From JAXHUM01 sp034189325 (lineage in GTDB: Bacteria; Desulfobacterota; DSM-4660; Desulfatiglandales; Desulfatiglandaceae): 64,000 bases of DNA. The position numbers were made by a program, and so were the translations under genes. Shown here in pieces: positions 17,353 through 25,917 of this stretch (the stretch's first letter is position 1; the number at the start of each line of letters is the position of its first letter). Where the stretch lies: contig JAXHUM010000074.1 in NCBI GenBank assembly GCA_034189325.1, positions 1-64,000 of the forward strand, in the 5' to 3' direction. The notes under the pieces are model-generated. The model did no database searches. It was not told where the DNA came from and saw only the letters and a list, made by a program, of their open reading frames with translations.

Positions 17353-18303
17353 TCAAACATGGTTTCTCAATTTCAGGGCTGTTGGATGGGGATTGAGATA
17401 GGACTGCCGACTCAGGTAGGGCTCGTTGTATCTTCGAACGTAGTGGTTGAAAAGGGTCAGCGGAACAATGAGAGGTATCAGGCCCCTATGGTAATCAAAG
17501 ATGATATCGAGCAACTCTTTTTTTTCATCGTGAGAAAGCTCTTTTTTGAAATAACCCATCATATGTTGAAGCACATTGGTATGCTTTTTTACCGTACATT
17601 TGAGGCGGAACGCTTTGAGCAGCAAGGCTTCATACGCCTCGTAAAGAGTAACGGCTTCCATGGTCTTGCCCTGGGCCACCAGCTTCCCCATGGCCCGGTA
17701 ATACTGGATGCTGTGACTCATGATCTGCAATTTGTGCCGTGTATGAAAGTCCACCAGGTTTCCGACAGAGTGGTTTTTTTTGAGGGTTTTGCGCCATCTT
17801 TTAAGCACAAAGATGCTTTCAATGAAGTTTTCTCTCAGAATGGGATCGTGAAGGCGTCCTTCGTCTTCCGTGGGAAGCAAGGGGAAATGGGTTTTGAAAA
17901 CCTTGGCAAAAAGACCCACCCCTTTTTTCACGGGTATTCCCTTGTCATTGTAGACTTTTACCCGCTCCATGCCGCTTGAAGGGGAATTGCTCTTGAAAAT
18001 GTATCCGCAAAGGCCTTCCTTCTCCAGTGATTGAACCCGCTTTCGGGCCCAGTCGAGCATGTGAGCCGTCAGATCTTTGTGGGTTTTGATGGTGACCAGT
18101 CGCGGGGATTCGGGATCGCCCACCAGGCGCATGGCCTCCCGGGGGACGGGCAGTCCGCATTCCACCTCAGGGCAGACCGGCACGAAATCAACGAATTGTC
18201 CAAGGGTGTCGCGGATAAAGCGATCCAGCTTGTGTCCCCCATCATACCGGACATTTTCACCCATGAGACAGGCGCTGACGCCCAAATTGATCCGCTCTTC
18301 CAT
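17353..18303 (-). CDS. DUF523-DUF1722 protein (YbgA-like)
   Basis: 316 aa. The N-terminal DUF523 half has NLGVSACLMGENVRYDGGHK, VCPEVECGLPVPREAMRLVG and GYIFKSNSPSSGMERVKVYN; conserved Cys residues suggest a metal or Fe-S site. The C-terminal DUF1722 half is helical (LVDFHTRHKLQIMSHSIQYY, HTNVLQHMMGYFKKELSHDEK). DUF523 is linked to thiouracil desulfidase in some bacteria, whereas the role of the DUF1722 fusion is unknown. Start ATG with GAGG upstream. The gene is divergent from the CoA-transferase pair. Confidence 0.88.
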   Translation of the reverse strand: MEERINLGVSACLMGENVRYDGGHKLDRFIRDTLGQFVDFVPVCPEVECGLPVPREAMRLVGDPESPRLVTIKTHKDLTAHMLDWARKRVQSLEKEGLCGYIFKSNSPSSGMERVKVYNDKGIPVKKGVGLFAKVFKTHFPLLPTEDEGRLHDPILRENFIESIFVLKRWRKTLKKNHSVGNLVDFHTRHKLQIMSHSIQYYRAMGKLVAQGKTMEAVTLYEAYEALLLKAFRLKCTVKKHTNVLQHMMGYFKKELSHDEKKELLDIIFDYHRGLIPLIVPLTLFNHYVRRYNEPYLSRQSYLNPHPTALKLRNHV

Positions 18304-18526
18304 TGTGGCCTCGTATGCTATCCGCGATTGATCGTTCCCGATACCCAGAAACTATAACAGTTAAAGGGGGGCAATGCAATTGCTCTGCATAGGTCGCCTG
18401 TCTTTATTAATTTACAATTGCCGGTCCTTTACATTTTGTAAAAGAACCTGACGTCATTTTTTTGTGAAAACTATAGCACCTGGTGTATAAGTGACCAGTT
18501 TGATTATGTATTTGTATCTTCTGAAG

Positions 18527-18542
18527 TTGGCATAGGCCTTGC
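18527..18542 (+). promoter_or_regulatory. Candidate sigma-54 (-24/-12) promoter for the CoA-transferase genes
   Basis: TTGGCATAGGCCTTGC has the GG and GC dinucleotides exactly 10 bp apart, as required for RpoN promoters (consensus TGGCAC-N5-TTGC). It lies about 90 bp before the ATG at 18633. No enhancer-binding regulator gene is adjacent. The rest of 18304-18632 holds no gene. Confidence 0.4.
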
Positions 18543-18632
18543 GATAAAGAAATAGATAAAAGAGGTCAGGGGAAAGGGCCTCACTTTTCACTCAGAGGAA
18601 TAGAGAGTCTAATCAGATTGGAGGGATCAATA

Positions 18633-19616
18633 ATGGAAGTAGTGGAGAAGGGTCTCAATCAGCTGTTTATGGATCCCGACCCGGACAAGGCGCGAGAGTT
18701 TTTTGCCAAGAAGTCTCGATCTATGACAGACAAACGAATGACGGAAAAGGAGGCGGTAGAGAAATTTGTCCCGAATGGTTGTTTTTTGGCAATAGGCGGG
18801 TTCGGGGCTATCAGAATTCCCACGGCATTTATTCACGAGATACTTCGAGCGCGTAGGAAGAATCTGGGTTTCTACGGACATACCTCTACCCATGACTTCC
18901 AGCTTCTGTGCGCAGGTCGTTGTATTGATCGGGTTGATATCGCCTATGTTGTGGGATTGGAGGCAAGGGGGCTTTCTCCTAACGCTAGACGCGTCATGGA
19001 GTCCGGGGAGGTGCAGGTTTGCGAGTGGACGAATTACGCTCTGACGGCGCGTTTGAGGGCTGCTGCCGAGGGAGTTTCATTCGGTATTATCCGGTCTATG
19101 TTAGGAACGGACACTTTAAAAATGTCCGGGGCCAGAGTGATCGAGTGTCCTTATACAGGTAAGAAGTTCGCCGCCGTCCCTGCAGTTTGGCCGGATGTGG
19201 GTATTATCCACGTCCACGAAGCCGATATCTATGGCAACTGTCACATAAGGGGTATTTCTGTTTCCGACCTGGAACTGGCCCGTGCGGCAAAGCACGTCAT
19301 CATTACCGCGGAACGTCTTGTAGACAACGCTGCCATAAGAATCAATCCTACTCGGACAGTCATTCCTTATTATTTGGTCGACGCCGTAATTGAAGTGCCC
19401 TTCGGCAGCTATCCCGGGAATATGCCTTATCTGTATTATTCAGACGAAGAGCATCTCTCTCGCTGGTTGCAGGCGGAGAAAGATCCGGAGGAATTCAAAA
19501 GGTTCTTGGATCAATATATCTATGGGGTCGCCAGCTTCGAGGAGTATCTTGAGCGGTGCGGCGGATTAGCCAAAATGAGAGAACTGCAAAGACTCGAAGC
19601 CCTGGTGGACAGGTAA
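18633..19616 (+). CDS. CoA-transferase subunit A (glutaconate CoA-transferase-like)
   Basis: 327 aa from ATG 18633, preceded by GGAGGG; a TTG 15 bp upstream overlaps that site and is less likely. Family I CoA-transferase features include FVPNGCFLAIGGFGAIRIPT near residue 40, LGFYGHTSTHDFQLL, and GIIHVHEADIYGNCHIRGIS, the conserved block before the C-terminal part. The A subunit supports the active site, while the catalytic Glu is on the B subunit encoded 51 bp downstream. Acyl substrate cannot be told from sequence; glutaconate-type, aromatic or branched-chain acyl-CoA esters are all handled by relatives. Confidence 0.88.
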   Translation: MEVVEKGLNQLFMDPDPDKAREFFAKKSRSMTDKRMTEKEAVEKFVPNGCFLAIGGFGAIRIPTAFIHEILRARRKNLGFYGHTSTHDFQLLCAGRCIDRVDIAYVVGLEARGLSPNARRVMESGEVQVCEWTNYALTARLRAAAEGVSFGIIRSMLGTDTLKMSGARVIECPYTGKKFAAVPAVWPDVGIIHVHEADIYGNCHIRGISVSDLELARAAKHVIITAERLVDNAAIRINPTRTVIPYYLVDAVIEVPFGSYPGNMPYLYYSDEEHLSRWLQAEKDPEEFKRFLDQYIYGVASFEEYLERCGGLAKMRELQRLEALVDR

Positions 19617-19667
19617 GAAAGAGACTTTTTTCGATCTGAAAACATTGATGATGAGGAGGTTTTTGCA

Positions 19668-20441
19668 GTGACGACCGAATATAACATGATGGAACTGATG
19701 ATCTGTGTTGCTTCCAGATACCTGGAGGACGGCAAAACCGTTGCCGTGGGCACGGGGGCACCTTGCGCAACCGCCATGTTGGCACAGAAAATGGCTGCCC
19801 CGAACCTGGTAATCCTGTTTGAGGCCGGGGGTATTGCGCCGATGCTCCCTCAGATGCCGATTTCCGTGGGTGATTCCCGGACATTCTTCCGGGGCATCAT
19901 GGCCGCCGGCATGGCGGAAATGATGACCACCTGCTGTCGAGGTTTGGTCGACTATGCCTTTCTTGGCGGCGCACAAATAGACAGATACGGCAATATCAAC
20001 TCCACCGTCATCGGCGATTACTACAAGCCCAAGGTGCGTTTCCCAGGCAGCGGGGGGGCTAATGATTTTGCTTCACTCTGCTGGAGAACATTGGTTATGA
20101 CCGTCCATAGCAAGAGCCGTTTTGTAGAAAAACTGGACTTCGTAACAACACCAGGATACCTCACAGGAAAGGGCGCACGAGAAGAAGCCGGACTTCCGCC
20201 GGGGAGCGGACCTTACAAAATCATCACCGACCTGGCGGTGCTCGACTTTGAAGATAAAACCAAGGCCATGAGGATAGAGTCTGTTCATCCTGGTGTGGCA
20301 GTGGATAAAGTGAGGAAAGAGACCGGCTTCCAGTTGATCGTACAGGAGATGGTCGAAGAGACTCCTCCGCCCACAGAGACCGAACTCGAGATTCTACGTG
20401 ATGAAGTGGACCCATTGCGTTTGATCATCGGACGCTCATAG
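19668..20441 (+). CDS. CoA-transferase subunit B (glutaconate CoA-transferase-like)
   Basis: 257 aa, GTG start after GAGGAGG. VAVGTGAPCATAMLAQKMAA is followed by VILFEAGGIAPMLPQMPISV, where the Glu after LF matches the position of the catalytic Glu that forms the enzyme-CoA thioester in family I transferases. Later come DYAFLGGAQIDRYGNINSTV and RFPGSGGANDFASLC, typical B-subunit blocks. It forms a two-gene operon with subunit A, in the order usual for heteromeric enzymes that shuttle CoA between carboxylic acids. Confidence 0.88.
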   Translation: MTTEYNMMELMICVASRYLEDGKTVAVGTGAPCATAMLAQKMAAPNLVILFEAGGIAPMLPQMPISVGDSRTFFRGIMAAGMAEMMTTCCRGLVDYAFLGGAQIDRYGNINSTVIGDYYKPKVRFPGSGGANDFASLCWRTLVMTVHSKSRFVEKLDFVTTPGYLTGKGAREEAGLPPGSGPYKIITDLAVLDFEDKTKAMRIESVHPGVAVDKVRKETGFQLIVQEMVEETPPPTETELEILRDEVDPLRLIIGRS

Positions 20442-20565
20442 TCTCGTATGGCGGGGGTGATCATTGATGACAGGGAAAGGAAACCATCGGCAAAGATAAA
20501 GAACGCAAACAGGGTTTGATTTACGGAACAAACAGGTTTCGTTTTTTTTGACTGACATCGGAATT

Positions 20566-20718
20566 ATGGAAAGCAAGGAGTTCGGGTTCGGCCGGCACAA
20601 CCTGATCGAATCGTACGGGATGATCCCGGATTCCGAATGCCCTACAAGAGCTTTTGAGAGAAAGAATAGTCGTTGGAGTGAGAAGAGCCTGCGACACTAT
20701 CCGTCTCTCTTCTTCTGA
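20566..20718 (+). CDS. Possible small ORF of unknown function (50 aa)
   Basis: Opens with ATG after a run of eight T and reads MESKEFGFGRHNLIESYGMI then PDSECPTRAFERKNSRWSEK. There is no ribosome site and no recognised family. It could be a 5' remnant of a gene lost between the CoA-transferase pair and the convergent DUF2156 gene. The rest of 20442-20737 shows nothing clear. Confidence 0.2.
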   Translation: MESKEFGFGRHNLIESYGMIPDSECPTRAFERKNSRWSEKSLRHYPSLFF

Positions 20719-20737
20719 TAACTTGTCACATGGTTTA

Positions 20738-21643
20738 TCAGCGAGGCTTTCCCTTTATCGTGACTCTATACTTCTTCAGAAATTTTGCTGGATGGTAAGA
20801 GAGCTTGGCCTTGCGAAGACCTGGATCGTCCAGGTCCTGCTCCCGGTTGACCAGCGAAAAATGAGTGGCTGAATCGGCCAGAAACATCTGATTGATAGCC
20901 TGGTAGACCCCTTTGTATTGGGTGTCGCCTTTCTCGAAATGGATGACGACCATCTCATTCGTCAAGGCCTCTGCAACCGTGTAAGCCACCATCACATGGT
21001 CTACGATAATGGCGCCGCCCAGAGTGCCGCTCAACTGATCCCAGTAGTCGAATATTCTTGAAATCGATCGATTCTCCGCCGCGAGGATATCGGATGACTC
21101 ACAGTCCCGCCAGGTACACCAATTATCCTGCATGCCCTTGCCCTGTTCGATTAATCCCGGTTCCAACGGCACATAGGTAGAGTCGTATTTCTTGATAAAC
21201 TGGTTGAGGAGGTTCTTTTTCTTATGGTAGCTCTTGCCTTCTAATTTGGTCAGATCTTCCACGTTATAGATGTAGTCCCAATGACCTCTCTCTTCTTCAA
21301 CGGTTGCCAGGTCTTCAAAGGATGTTTGCCAGGATTCGGCGAGTCTTTGAGGGACACGTATAAAGGAGGTTTCTTCGTCTCTGTTTTCTTCAAAACTGCT
21401 TTGCCAGTCGATCTCTTCCCAAGGACCGACCGGAGCCCAAAAGGATTCATCAGGCCGGCCCTGCCGAATCCAGACCAGATCCCCTTCCCAGGCCCACTCA
21501 AGCCCGTACTCGTGGGCCCAGGCCCAAAGGTTTGTAAGACTGTAATCGGAAGTCACCTGAGGGCACCGGCTTAACCTGCTGAGATAGTCCTTTTGCCTCT
21601 CCAGGCTGATCGGTTCAAAAAACAACTCTCTTGTTCCTTTCAC
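20738..21643 (-). CDS. DUF2156 protein (phosphatidylglycerol lysyltransferase C-domain-like)
   Basis: 301 aa, GTG start after AAGAGG. Two GNAT-like lobes are visible: FEPISLERQKDYLSRLSRCP with DYSLTNLWAWAHEYGLEWAW first, then LEGKSYHKKKNLLNQFIKKY and GGAIIVDHVMVAYTVAEALT, ending IHFEKGDTQYKGVYQAINQM and FSLVNREQDLDDPGLRKAKL. This is the soluble acyl/aminoacyl-transferase-like domain of the MprF tail, without the membrane flippase. The substrate is unknown. It follows the isochorismatase-like gene with a 41-bp gap and is probably co-transcribed. Confidence 0.85.
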   Translation of the reverse strand: MKGTRELFFEPISLERQKDYLSRLSRCPQVTSDYSLTNLWAWAHEYGLEWAWEGDLVWIRQGRPDESFWAPVGPWEEIDWQSSFEENRDEETSFIRVPQRLAESWQTSFEDLATVEEERGHWDYIYNVEDLTKLEGKSYHKKKNLLNQFIKKYDSTYVPLEPGLIEQGKGMQDNWCTWRDCESSDILAAENRSISRIFDYWDQLSGTLGGAIIVDHVMVAYTVAEALTNEMVVIHFEKGDTQYKGVYQAINQMFLADSATHFSLVNREQDLDDPGLRKAKLSYHPAKFLKKYRVTIKGKPR

Positions 21644-21684
21644 GCCTCTTGGGCGGGGGCTTGGTTTAGTTCAGTCATATCCCC

Positions 21685-22266
21685 TTAACCGACCAATTCC
21701 TCGATCAGCTGAGGGGCCGTTAAAACTCTCAGGAGGGGAGAGAGGGGATTTCGACGATAGAGATTCAAGGTCTGCTCCTGCATGACTTCATTGGGAGATG
21801 CCGTGCAATCTTCGAGTAAGACGGCCTTAAAATCGTGGGCCACCGCATCAAGCACTGTGGTCAGAACACAAAAACCTGTGACAATCCCGGCGACCGCGCA
21901 CAGCGTGACCTCCATCTCTCTCAGCCTTTGGTCCAGGTCGGTCTTGAAGAAACCGGAAAATCTCGGCTTTGGGAAAAAAAGGTCCCCCTCTTTTTGATCC
22001 AGATCATCGACCACTTCCGCATCGACAGTCCCGGCAAGGGAGTGTGGTCGGACACCAGCGGAGAAGATGAAGTCATCTTCGTTGAACGCGTCCGACGGAA
22101 AAATAACAGGCCAGCCCTCTCTCCTGAACACTGCGGATAGTCGGTTGATCGGTTCAATGATCCTTTTGGCGCGCGGCGTGATGGCAAGGTTCCGACTTTC
22201 ATCAAAATTGCCTTTGAGCATATCCACAATCAACAGCGCCGGTTTTTCTTTCATGTCATTTGTCAT
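21685..22266 (-). CDS. Isochorismatase-like cysteine hydrolase
   Basis: 193 aa. It has the family triad pattern: ALLIVDMLKGNFD with the first Asp, a Lys in FFPKPRFSGF, and CAVAGIVTGFCVLTTVLDAV with the nucleophilic Cys (second Cys of this block). Such enzymes hydrolyse amides, ureas or nicotinamide-like substrates, and the one used here is not evident. The ATG lies inside the last codons of the upstream cysteine desulfurase (11-bp overlap), so translation is coupled. Confidence 0.87.
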   Translation of the reverse strand: MTNDMKEKPALLIVDMLKGNFDESRNLAITPRAKRIIEPINRLSAVFRREGWPVIFPSDAFNEDDFIFSAGVRPHSLAGTVDAEVVDDLDQKEGDLFFPKPRFSGFFKTDLDQRLREMEVTLCAVAGIVTGFCVLTTVLDAVAHDFKAVLLEDCTASPNEVMQEQTLNLYRRNPLSPLLRVLTAPQLIEELVG

Positions 22267-23410
22267 ATCTCATTCCTTTAACTTGGTTGCTGATAAGATG
22301 AGCTGCTTCCTCTATCTGATCCATTGTATTGTCTCTTCCCACGGTCAGCCGGAGCGCACCCATCCCGATCTCAGGGGGCACGGCCATGGCCGATAGGACA
22401 TGGGAGAGCTTCACACTTTTATCGTGGCATGCCGCTCCAGTGGAGGCCATGATTTTGGGAATGCCCTCAAGTATTGCGGCCCCTTCAAGACCGGGAACAG
22501 AGATGTTGCAGGTGTTGGCGAGCCTCTCTTCACGACTGCCGTTTAAGACCAACCCTTCAATATTCTCAAATAGGAGCTTCTCCAATTGATCTCTTAGTCT
22601 CATCATGTGATGGACGTCTTGGGTCAGTCTTTTCTGGGCCACAGCGCAAGCCTTTCCAAGGCCTGCGGCCAAAATAACATTTTCCGTGCCCGCCCGCTTT
22701 CCCTGTTCCTGTCCGGCTCCATGGATAAGGGGTGTCAGGTTTCGACCCTTACGGATGTACAGGGCCCCGACCCCTTTCGGACCATAGAGCTTGTGACCGG
22801 CCACGGTTAAAAAGTCCACCCCAAGAGTCTCAACATCCACCTCGAGTTTTCCCACGGCCTGGGCCGCATCCGTATGCAGAGGGACCTCATGGGCCTTGGC
22901 GATCTGTGATATTTCTCTTATCGGCTGAAGAATCCCGGTTTCATTGTTGGCGAGCATAATGCTGATCAGGGCCGTGTCAGACCTAATCGCCCTTCGAACC
23001 TCTGTGGGATCTACCCGACCGTATCGATCAACGGGCAGGATGGTCAAGCCCACTCCCAGTTCCATAAGAAACAGGGCGGGATTCAAAATAGCGGGATGTT
23101 CCACACTCGACGTGATGATGTGAAAGTCCTGGGGGGATTTTAAGTCGACAACACCTTTTAGGACCATATTGTTCGATTCAGTGCCTCCTGACGTGAAGAT
23201 CACTTCCTCAGAACGACACCCAAGAAGGCCGGCGACCTCTTTCCTGGCCTCTTCAACACCCTTTTTCGCCCTTGCCCCCAGATCGTAACCGCTGGAAGGA
23301 TTGCCGAACTCATCTTTCATAAAAGCGGTCATGACACGGACCGCCTCCGGGTCGATCGGGGTCGTCGCGTTATGATCCAAATAGATCCGGTCGCCCTCTT
23401 CTGCTCTCAT
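22256..23410 (-). CDS. Cysteine desulfurase, NifS/IscS class
   Basis: 384 aa, class V aminotransferase fold. YLDHNATTPIDPEAV opens the protein, HTDAAQAVGKLEVDV holds the PLP Asp-Gln contacts, FLTVAGHKLYGPKGVGALYI carries the Schiff-base Lys, and STGAACHDKSVKLSHVL carries the persulfide Cys. It releases sulfur from cysteine as a protein-bound persulfide for Fe-S clusters, thio-cofactors or selenium handling. No IscU or SufU scaffold gene is next to it; it instead heads an operon with isochorismatase-like and DUF2156 genes, which is unusual for a housekeeping IscS. Confidence 0.92.
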   Translation of the reverse strand: MRAEEGDRIYLDHNATTPIDPEAVRVMTAFMKDEFGNPSSGYDLGARAKKGVEEARKEVAGLLGCRSEEVIFTSGGTESNNMVLKGVVDLKSPQDFHIITSSVEHPAILNPALFLMELGVGLTILPVDRYGRVDPTEVRRAIRSDTALISIMLANNETGILQPIREISQIAKAHEVPLHTDAAQAVGKLEVDVETLGVDFLTVAGHKLYGPKGVGALYIRKGRNLTPLIHGAGQEQGKRAGTENVILAAGLGKACAVAQKRLTQDVHHMMRLRDQLEKLLFENIEGLVLNGSREERLANTCNISVPGLEGAAILEGIPKIMASTGAACHDKSVKLSHVLSAMAVPPEIGMGALRLTVGRDNTMDQIEEAAHLISNQVKGMRYDK

Positions 23411-23704
23411 CTTGTCATGTCCTTATGGCGATGTGGTTTATCATTGGTTTGGCTCGAACCAATTGAGTCCTGCGGATTAAGATTCTTGTTTTGTCTTGTT
23501 CCGTAAGAGGGGGCACGGGAAATGCCGACCCACTTCCTTCACATGTGGCTATGCCGATAAAGGCATATTTAGAACATGCCGGGGGCTTTCGCAACCAAAT
23601 TATTGGTTTTTTGAGGTGATCGGCTAAAAGCAATAAAGAGGGAATATTCAAGGGGAAGGAGAATTACGAGGCAACGTGAGGTTGATTATGAGAGGGCTGC
23701 TATG

Positions 23705-23733
23705 TTGACATAGACAGACGTAAATAGTATGTT
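23705..23733 (+). promoter_or_regulatory. Sigma-70-type promoter for the flavodoxin-like/DUF362 genes
   Basis: TTGACA (23705-23710), 17-bp spacer, TATGTT (23728-23733). It overlaps the first in-frame ATG at 23729 and so supports the later start at 23765. Apart from a short AACCAA-ATTA-TTGGTT palindrome at 23593-23608, the divergent gap 23411-23704 shows nothing I can name. Confidence 0.5.
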
Positions 23734-23764
23734 TCTAAAGAATAATCTATCAAAGTGGGTCAGA

Positions 23765-24442
23765 ATGGAGATCACGATCCTGGGTATCAGCAGCAGCCCC
23801 ATCAAGAACAGTAATACAGAGGCCTTTTTGAAAGAGGCGCTAAAGGCTGCAGGTGAGGTCGAAGGAGTGTCGACCGATATTATACCCCTGGCAGGTAAGA
23901 CAATCAGTGACTGTATTCACTGTAATTGGTGCGTGAGCAAGCAGAAGGAGGGGAAAGCATGCAGCCTCGAAGATGACATGGTCGACATTTACCCACGCGT
24001 CTTGGCAGCTGACGGGCTTGTGCTCTCCTCTCCGGTCTACCTGGCCCGACTCTCAGGGATGATGGCGGCATTTCTCGACCGACTACGCTGTTTTCTTCAC
24101 GGCAATCATTACCACGGTGTTCTTCAAAACAAGGTGGGCGGTGCCCTTGCTGTGGCCTGGTTCAGGAACGCGGGCCCGGAGACAACCTTGCAGACTCTTG
24201 CCTCGGCATTTCTGGCCTTCGGCATGATCTATCCCGGGATGGCAACGGTTTCCAACTGTGCATGGGGCGCGGCGGGAGTTTCAAGCAAAGGGGGGATGGG
24301 AAAATTCGATCCTGATGTCAAGCTCGGAGTTTTGGATGATGAATTCGGCCTTCGCTCCGCTCGTTCCGTCGGCAAGAGAGTCGCGGAAGTGGCGAAAATA
24401 CTCAAATCAGGACAGTCGTTATTGAAAGAAAAAGAGAAATGA
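23765..24442 (+). CDS. Flavodoxin-family NAD(P)H-dependent FMN reductase
   Basis: 225 aa from ATG 23765, chosen because the earlier ATG lies within the predicted -10 box. ITILGISSSPIKNSNTEAFL is the FMN phosphate loop, CIHCNWCVSKQKEGKACSLE a Cys-rich insert as in iron-sulfur flavoproteins, and ADGLVLSSPVYLARLSGMMA the isoalloxazine-contact region. The Cys spacing (CxxCxxC, then C) could hold an Fe-S cluster, which would make it an iron-sulfur flavoprotein. The DUF362 gene follows 29 bp later and may be an electron-transfer partner. Confidence 0.83.
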   Translation: MEITILGISSSPIKNSNTEAFLKEALKAAGEVEGVSTDIIPLAGKTISDCIHCNWCVSKQKEGKACSLEDDMVDIYPRVLAADGLVLSSPVYLARLSGMMAAFLDRLRCFLHGNHYHGVLQNKVGGALAVAWFRNAGPETTLQTLASAFLAFGMIYPGMATVSNCAWGAAGVSSKGGMGKFDPDVKLGVLDDEFGLRSARSVGKRVAEVAKILKSGQSLLKEKEK

Positions 24443-24471
24443 TCTGAGACAGGTGCCCTTGGAGGTAGGAC

Positions 24472-25590
24472 ATGAGCAGAGTACTGATCGTCGACACGGA
24501 TGAAAACCGGCTTCAAGATGCCGTCAAAGAGGTCTTTGATTTTTTCACCCCCGACCTCAAAGGCAAAAAGGTGTTAATCAAACCCAACATGTTGGGGGAA
24601 ACCAAGGTCGAAACACGTTCCAGCACATCCCCCCATGTCCTTAAGGAGGTCGTCAAACAGGTAGAGACTCAGACGAAAAATATCGTTGTCGGCGACTGCC
24701 CCATGCGCCTGGAGTCACGACATGGGGCGGATACCGCAGGCAGGGTCACGGGGATCCAAGAGGCTGGTCTCGGCTATTTCAAGAATATCGCGAAGAACGT
24801 CAAGATGACCTCTGTAGGCTCGGAAATCATACCGATCTGTCCTCTACCAGTGGACTATCTTGAGGCGGATGCGATCATCAATGTCCCTATCTTCAAGACC
24901 CACCAACTTGCAGGTATTACCTGTTGTATCAAGAATATGTTTGGGATTGTCGCAGGGGATTACAAACCGAGGACCCATTCCGATGCGGGTCACCCTAAGC
25001 GTCTCGCCCAATTTTTCGTCGATATTTACAGGTTTAAGACGCCGGTTCTCAACATCGTAGACGCCACTTACGGCATGGAGGGGCACGGCCCGAATCTCGG
25101 GACTCCACGGAAAATCAATAAAATCATCGCCGGTACCAACGGCGTGGAGGTGGACGCTGTCGTCGCGGTCATGCAGGGTTACGATCCCGACAAATTGAAG
25201 TCGCTCCAGCTTGCGGCCCGCCAGGGGCTGGGAAGTATCCATGTCGATGAGATTGATATCGTGGGCAATCTCGAAGTGCTAGAGGATTGGCAATTGCCGA
25301 CCTCCTACACTCCGGGGACACCCCCACCTTCCCCTGAAAAGCTTCAGGAAATCAACCAGGCCTGGCAGGAACTGGGATATACACCTCCCTCTCTTGATGA
25401 AAAAAGCTGTAATGGGTGCGGAGAATGCGTTGAGTGTTGCCCGACTGATGCGATAAGTCTGAATACAAACCCCTCCATTGATCCTGATAAATGCGTGTCC
25501 TGCTTTAGCTGTGCTGAAGTCTGTCCTGAAACAGCCCTGTACTTTCCTGAAGATAAAGCCCAAAGACTCTATAAGGTATTATTCGAGTAA
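24472..25590 (+). CDS. DUF362 protein with C-terminal 2[4Fe-4S] ferredoxin domain
   Basis: 372 aa, ATG after TTGGAGG. Residues 20-290 are DUF362: GKKVLIKPNMLGETKVETRS, DYLEADAIINVPIFKTHQLA and GITCCIKNMFGIVAGDYKPR. The C-terminus has CNGCGECVECCPTDAIS and CVSCFSCAEVCPETAL, two complete 4Fe-4S motifs. DUF362-ferredoxin proteins are widespread in anaerobes; their chemistry is unknown but redox. It is encoded directly after the iron-sulfur-flavoprotein-like gene. Confidence 0.9.
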   Translation: MSRVLIVDTDENRLQDAVKEVFDFFTPDLKGKKVLIKPNMLGETKVETRSSTSPHVLKEVVKQVETQTKNIVVGDCPMRLESRHGADTAGRVTGIQEAGLGYFKNIAKNVKMTSVGSEIIPICPLPVDYLEADAIINVPIFKTHQLAGITCCIKNMFGIVAGDYKPRTHSDAGHPKRLAQFFVDIYRFKTPVLNIVDATYGMEGHGPNLGTPRKINKIIAGTNGVEVDAVVAVMQGYDPDKLKSLQLAARQGLGSIHVDEIDIVGNLEVLEDWQLPTSYTPGTPPPSPEKLQEINQAWQELGYTPPSLDEKSCNGCGECVECCPTDAISLNTNPSIDPDKCVSCFSCAEVCPETALYFPEDKAQRLYKVLFE

Positions 25591-25665
25591 GCAGTTTTTT
25601 GATCGCCATAATTCACTTGGGGGGTTGAGAGAGTCTGGAGGATGTTTTCCGTCTCTGGAAGGCTC

Positions 25666-25848
25666 TCATTGTTTTGCATGACCGATAGTCGTTTCATCGA
25701 TTCGTATAGAAGAATGTTGAATGACATCGGCTATGTTGAGCACCCCAATGGACGATGACTCTGAGAATCCTCGAATTGCGGTTTTCACGAAAAGATGCCG
25801 TGGGGTTCCAACTGCCCTGTTGGTTAACGAGTGCAACCACTGATGTTT
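25666..25848 (-). pseudogene. Open frame without start, probable remnant of an unknown gene
   Basis: Sixty codons stay open on the minus strand and read QWLHSLTNRAVGTPRHLFVK then TAIRGFSESSSIGVLNIADV and IQHSSIRIDETTIGHAKQ before TGA. No start codon or ribosome site exists and the frame begins after TAG. The sequence looks protein-coding but I do not recognise it. The rest of the 25591-25917 gap shows no other feature; no promoter for the kinase gene is obvious. Confidence 0.3.
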
Positions 25849-25917
25849 CTATTTGCTCAGTTTCTCAATTACTCGGCTATTGATTTTCCTCCTAATCACT
25901 GAAGCAGGAGAATTAAG

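Noticed and set aside
17278..17979. Plus-strand 233-aa frame opposite the DUF523-DUF1722 gene
   Set aside because: The minus strand carries clear family motifs throughout; this frame has none.
23430..23470. GGTTCGAGCC on the minus strand as a tRNA T-loop
   Set aside because: No acceptor stem, anticodon arm or D-arm can be built around it.
23593..23612. AACCAA-ATTA-TTGGTT followed by TTTT as a terminator
   Set aside because: Stem is only six AT-rich pairs and it lies in a divergent promoter gap where no transcript needs to end on the plus strand.
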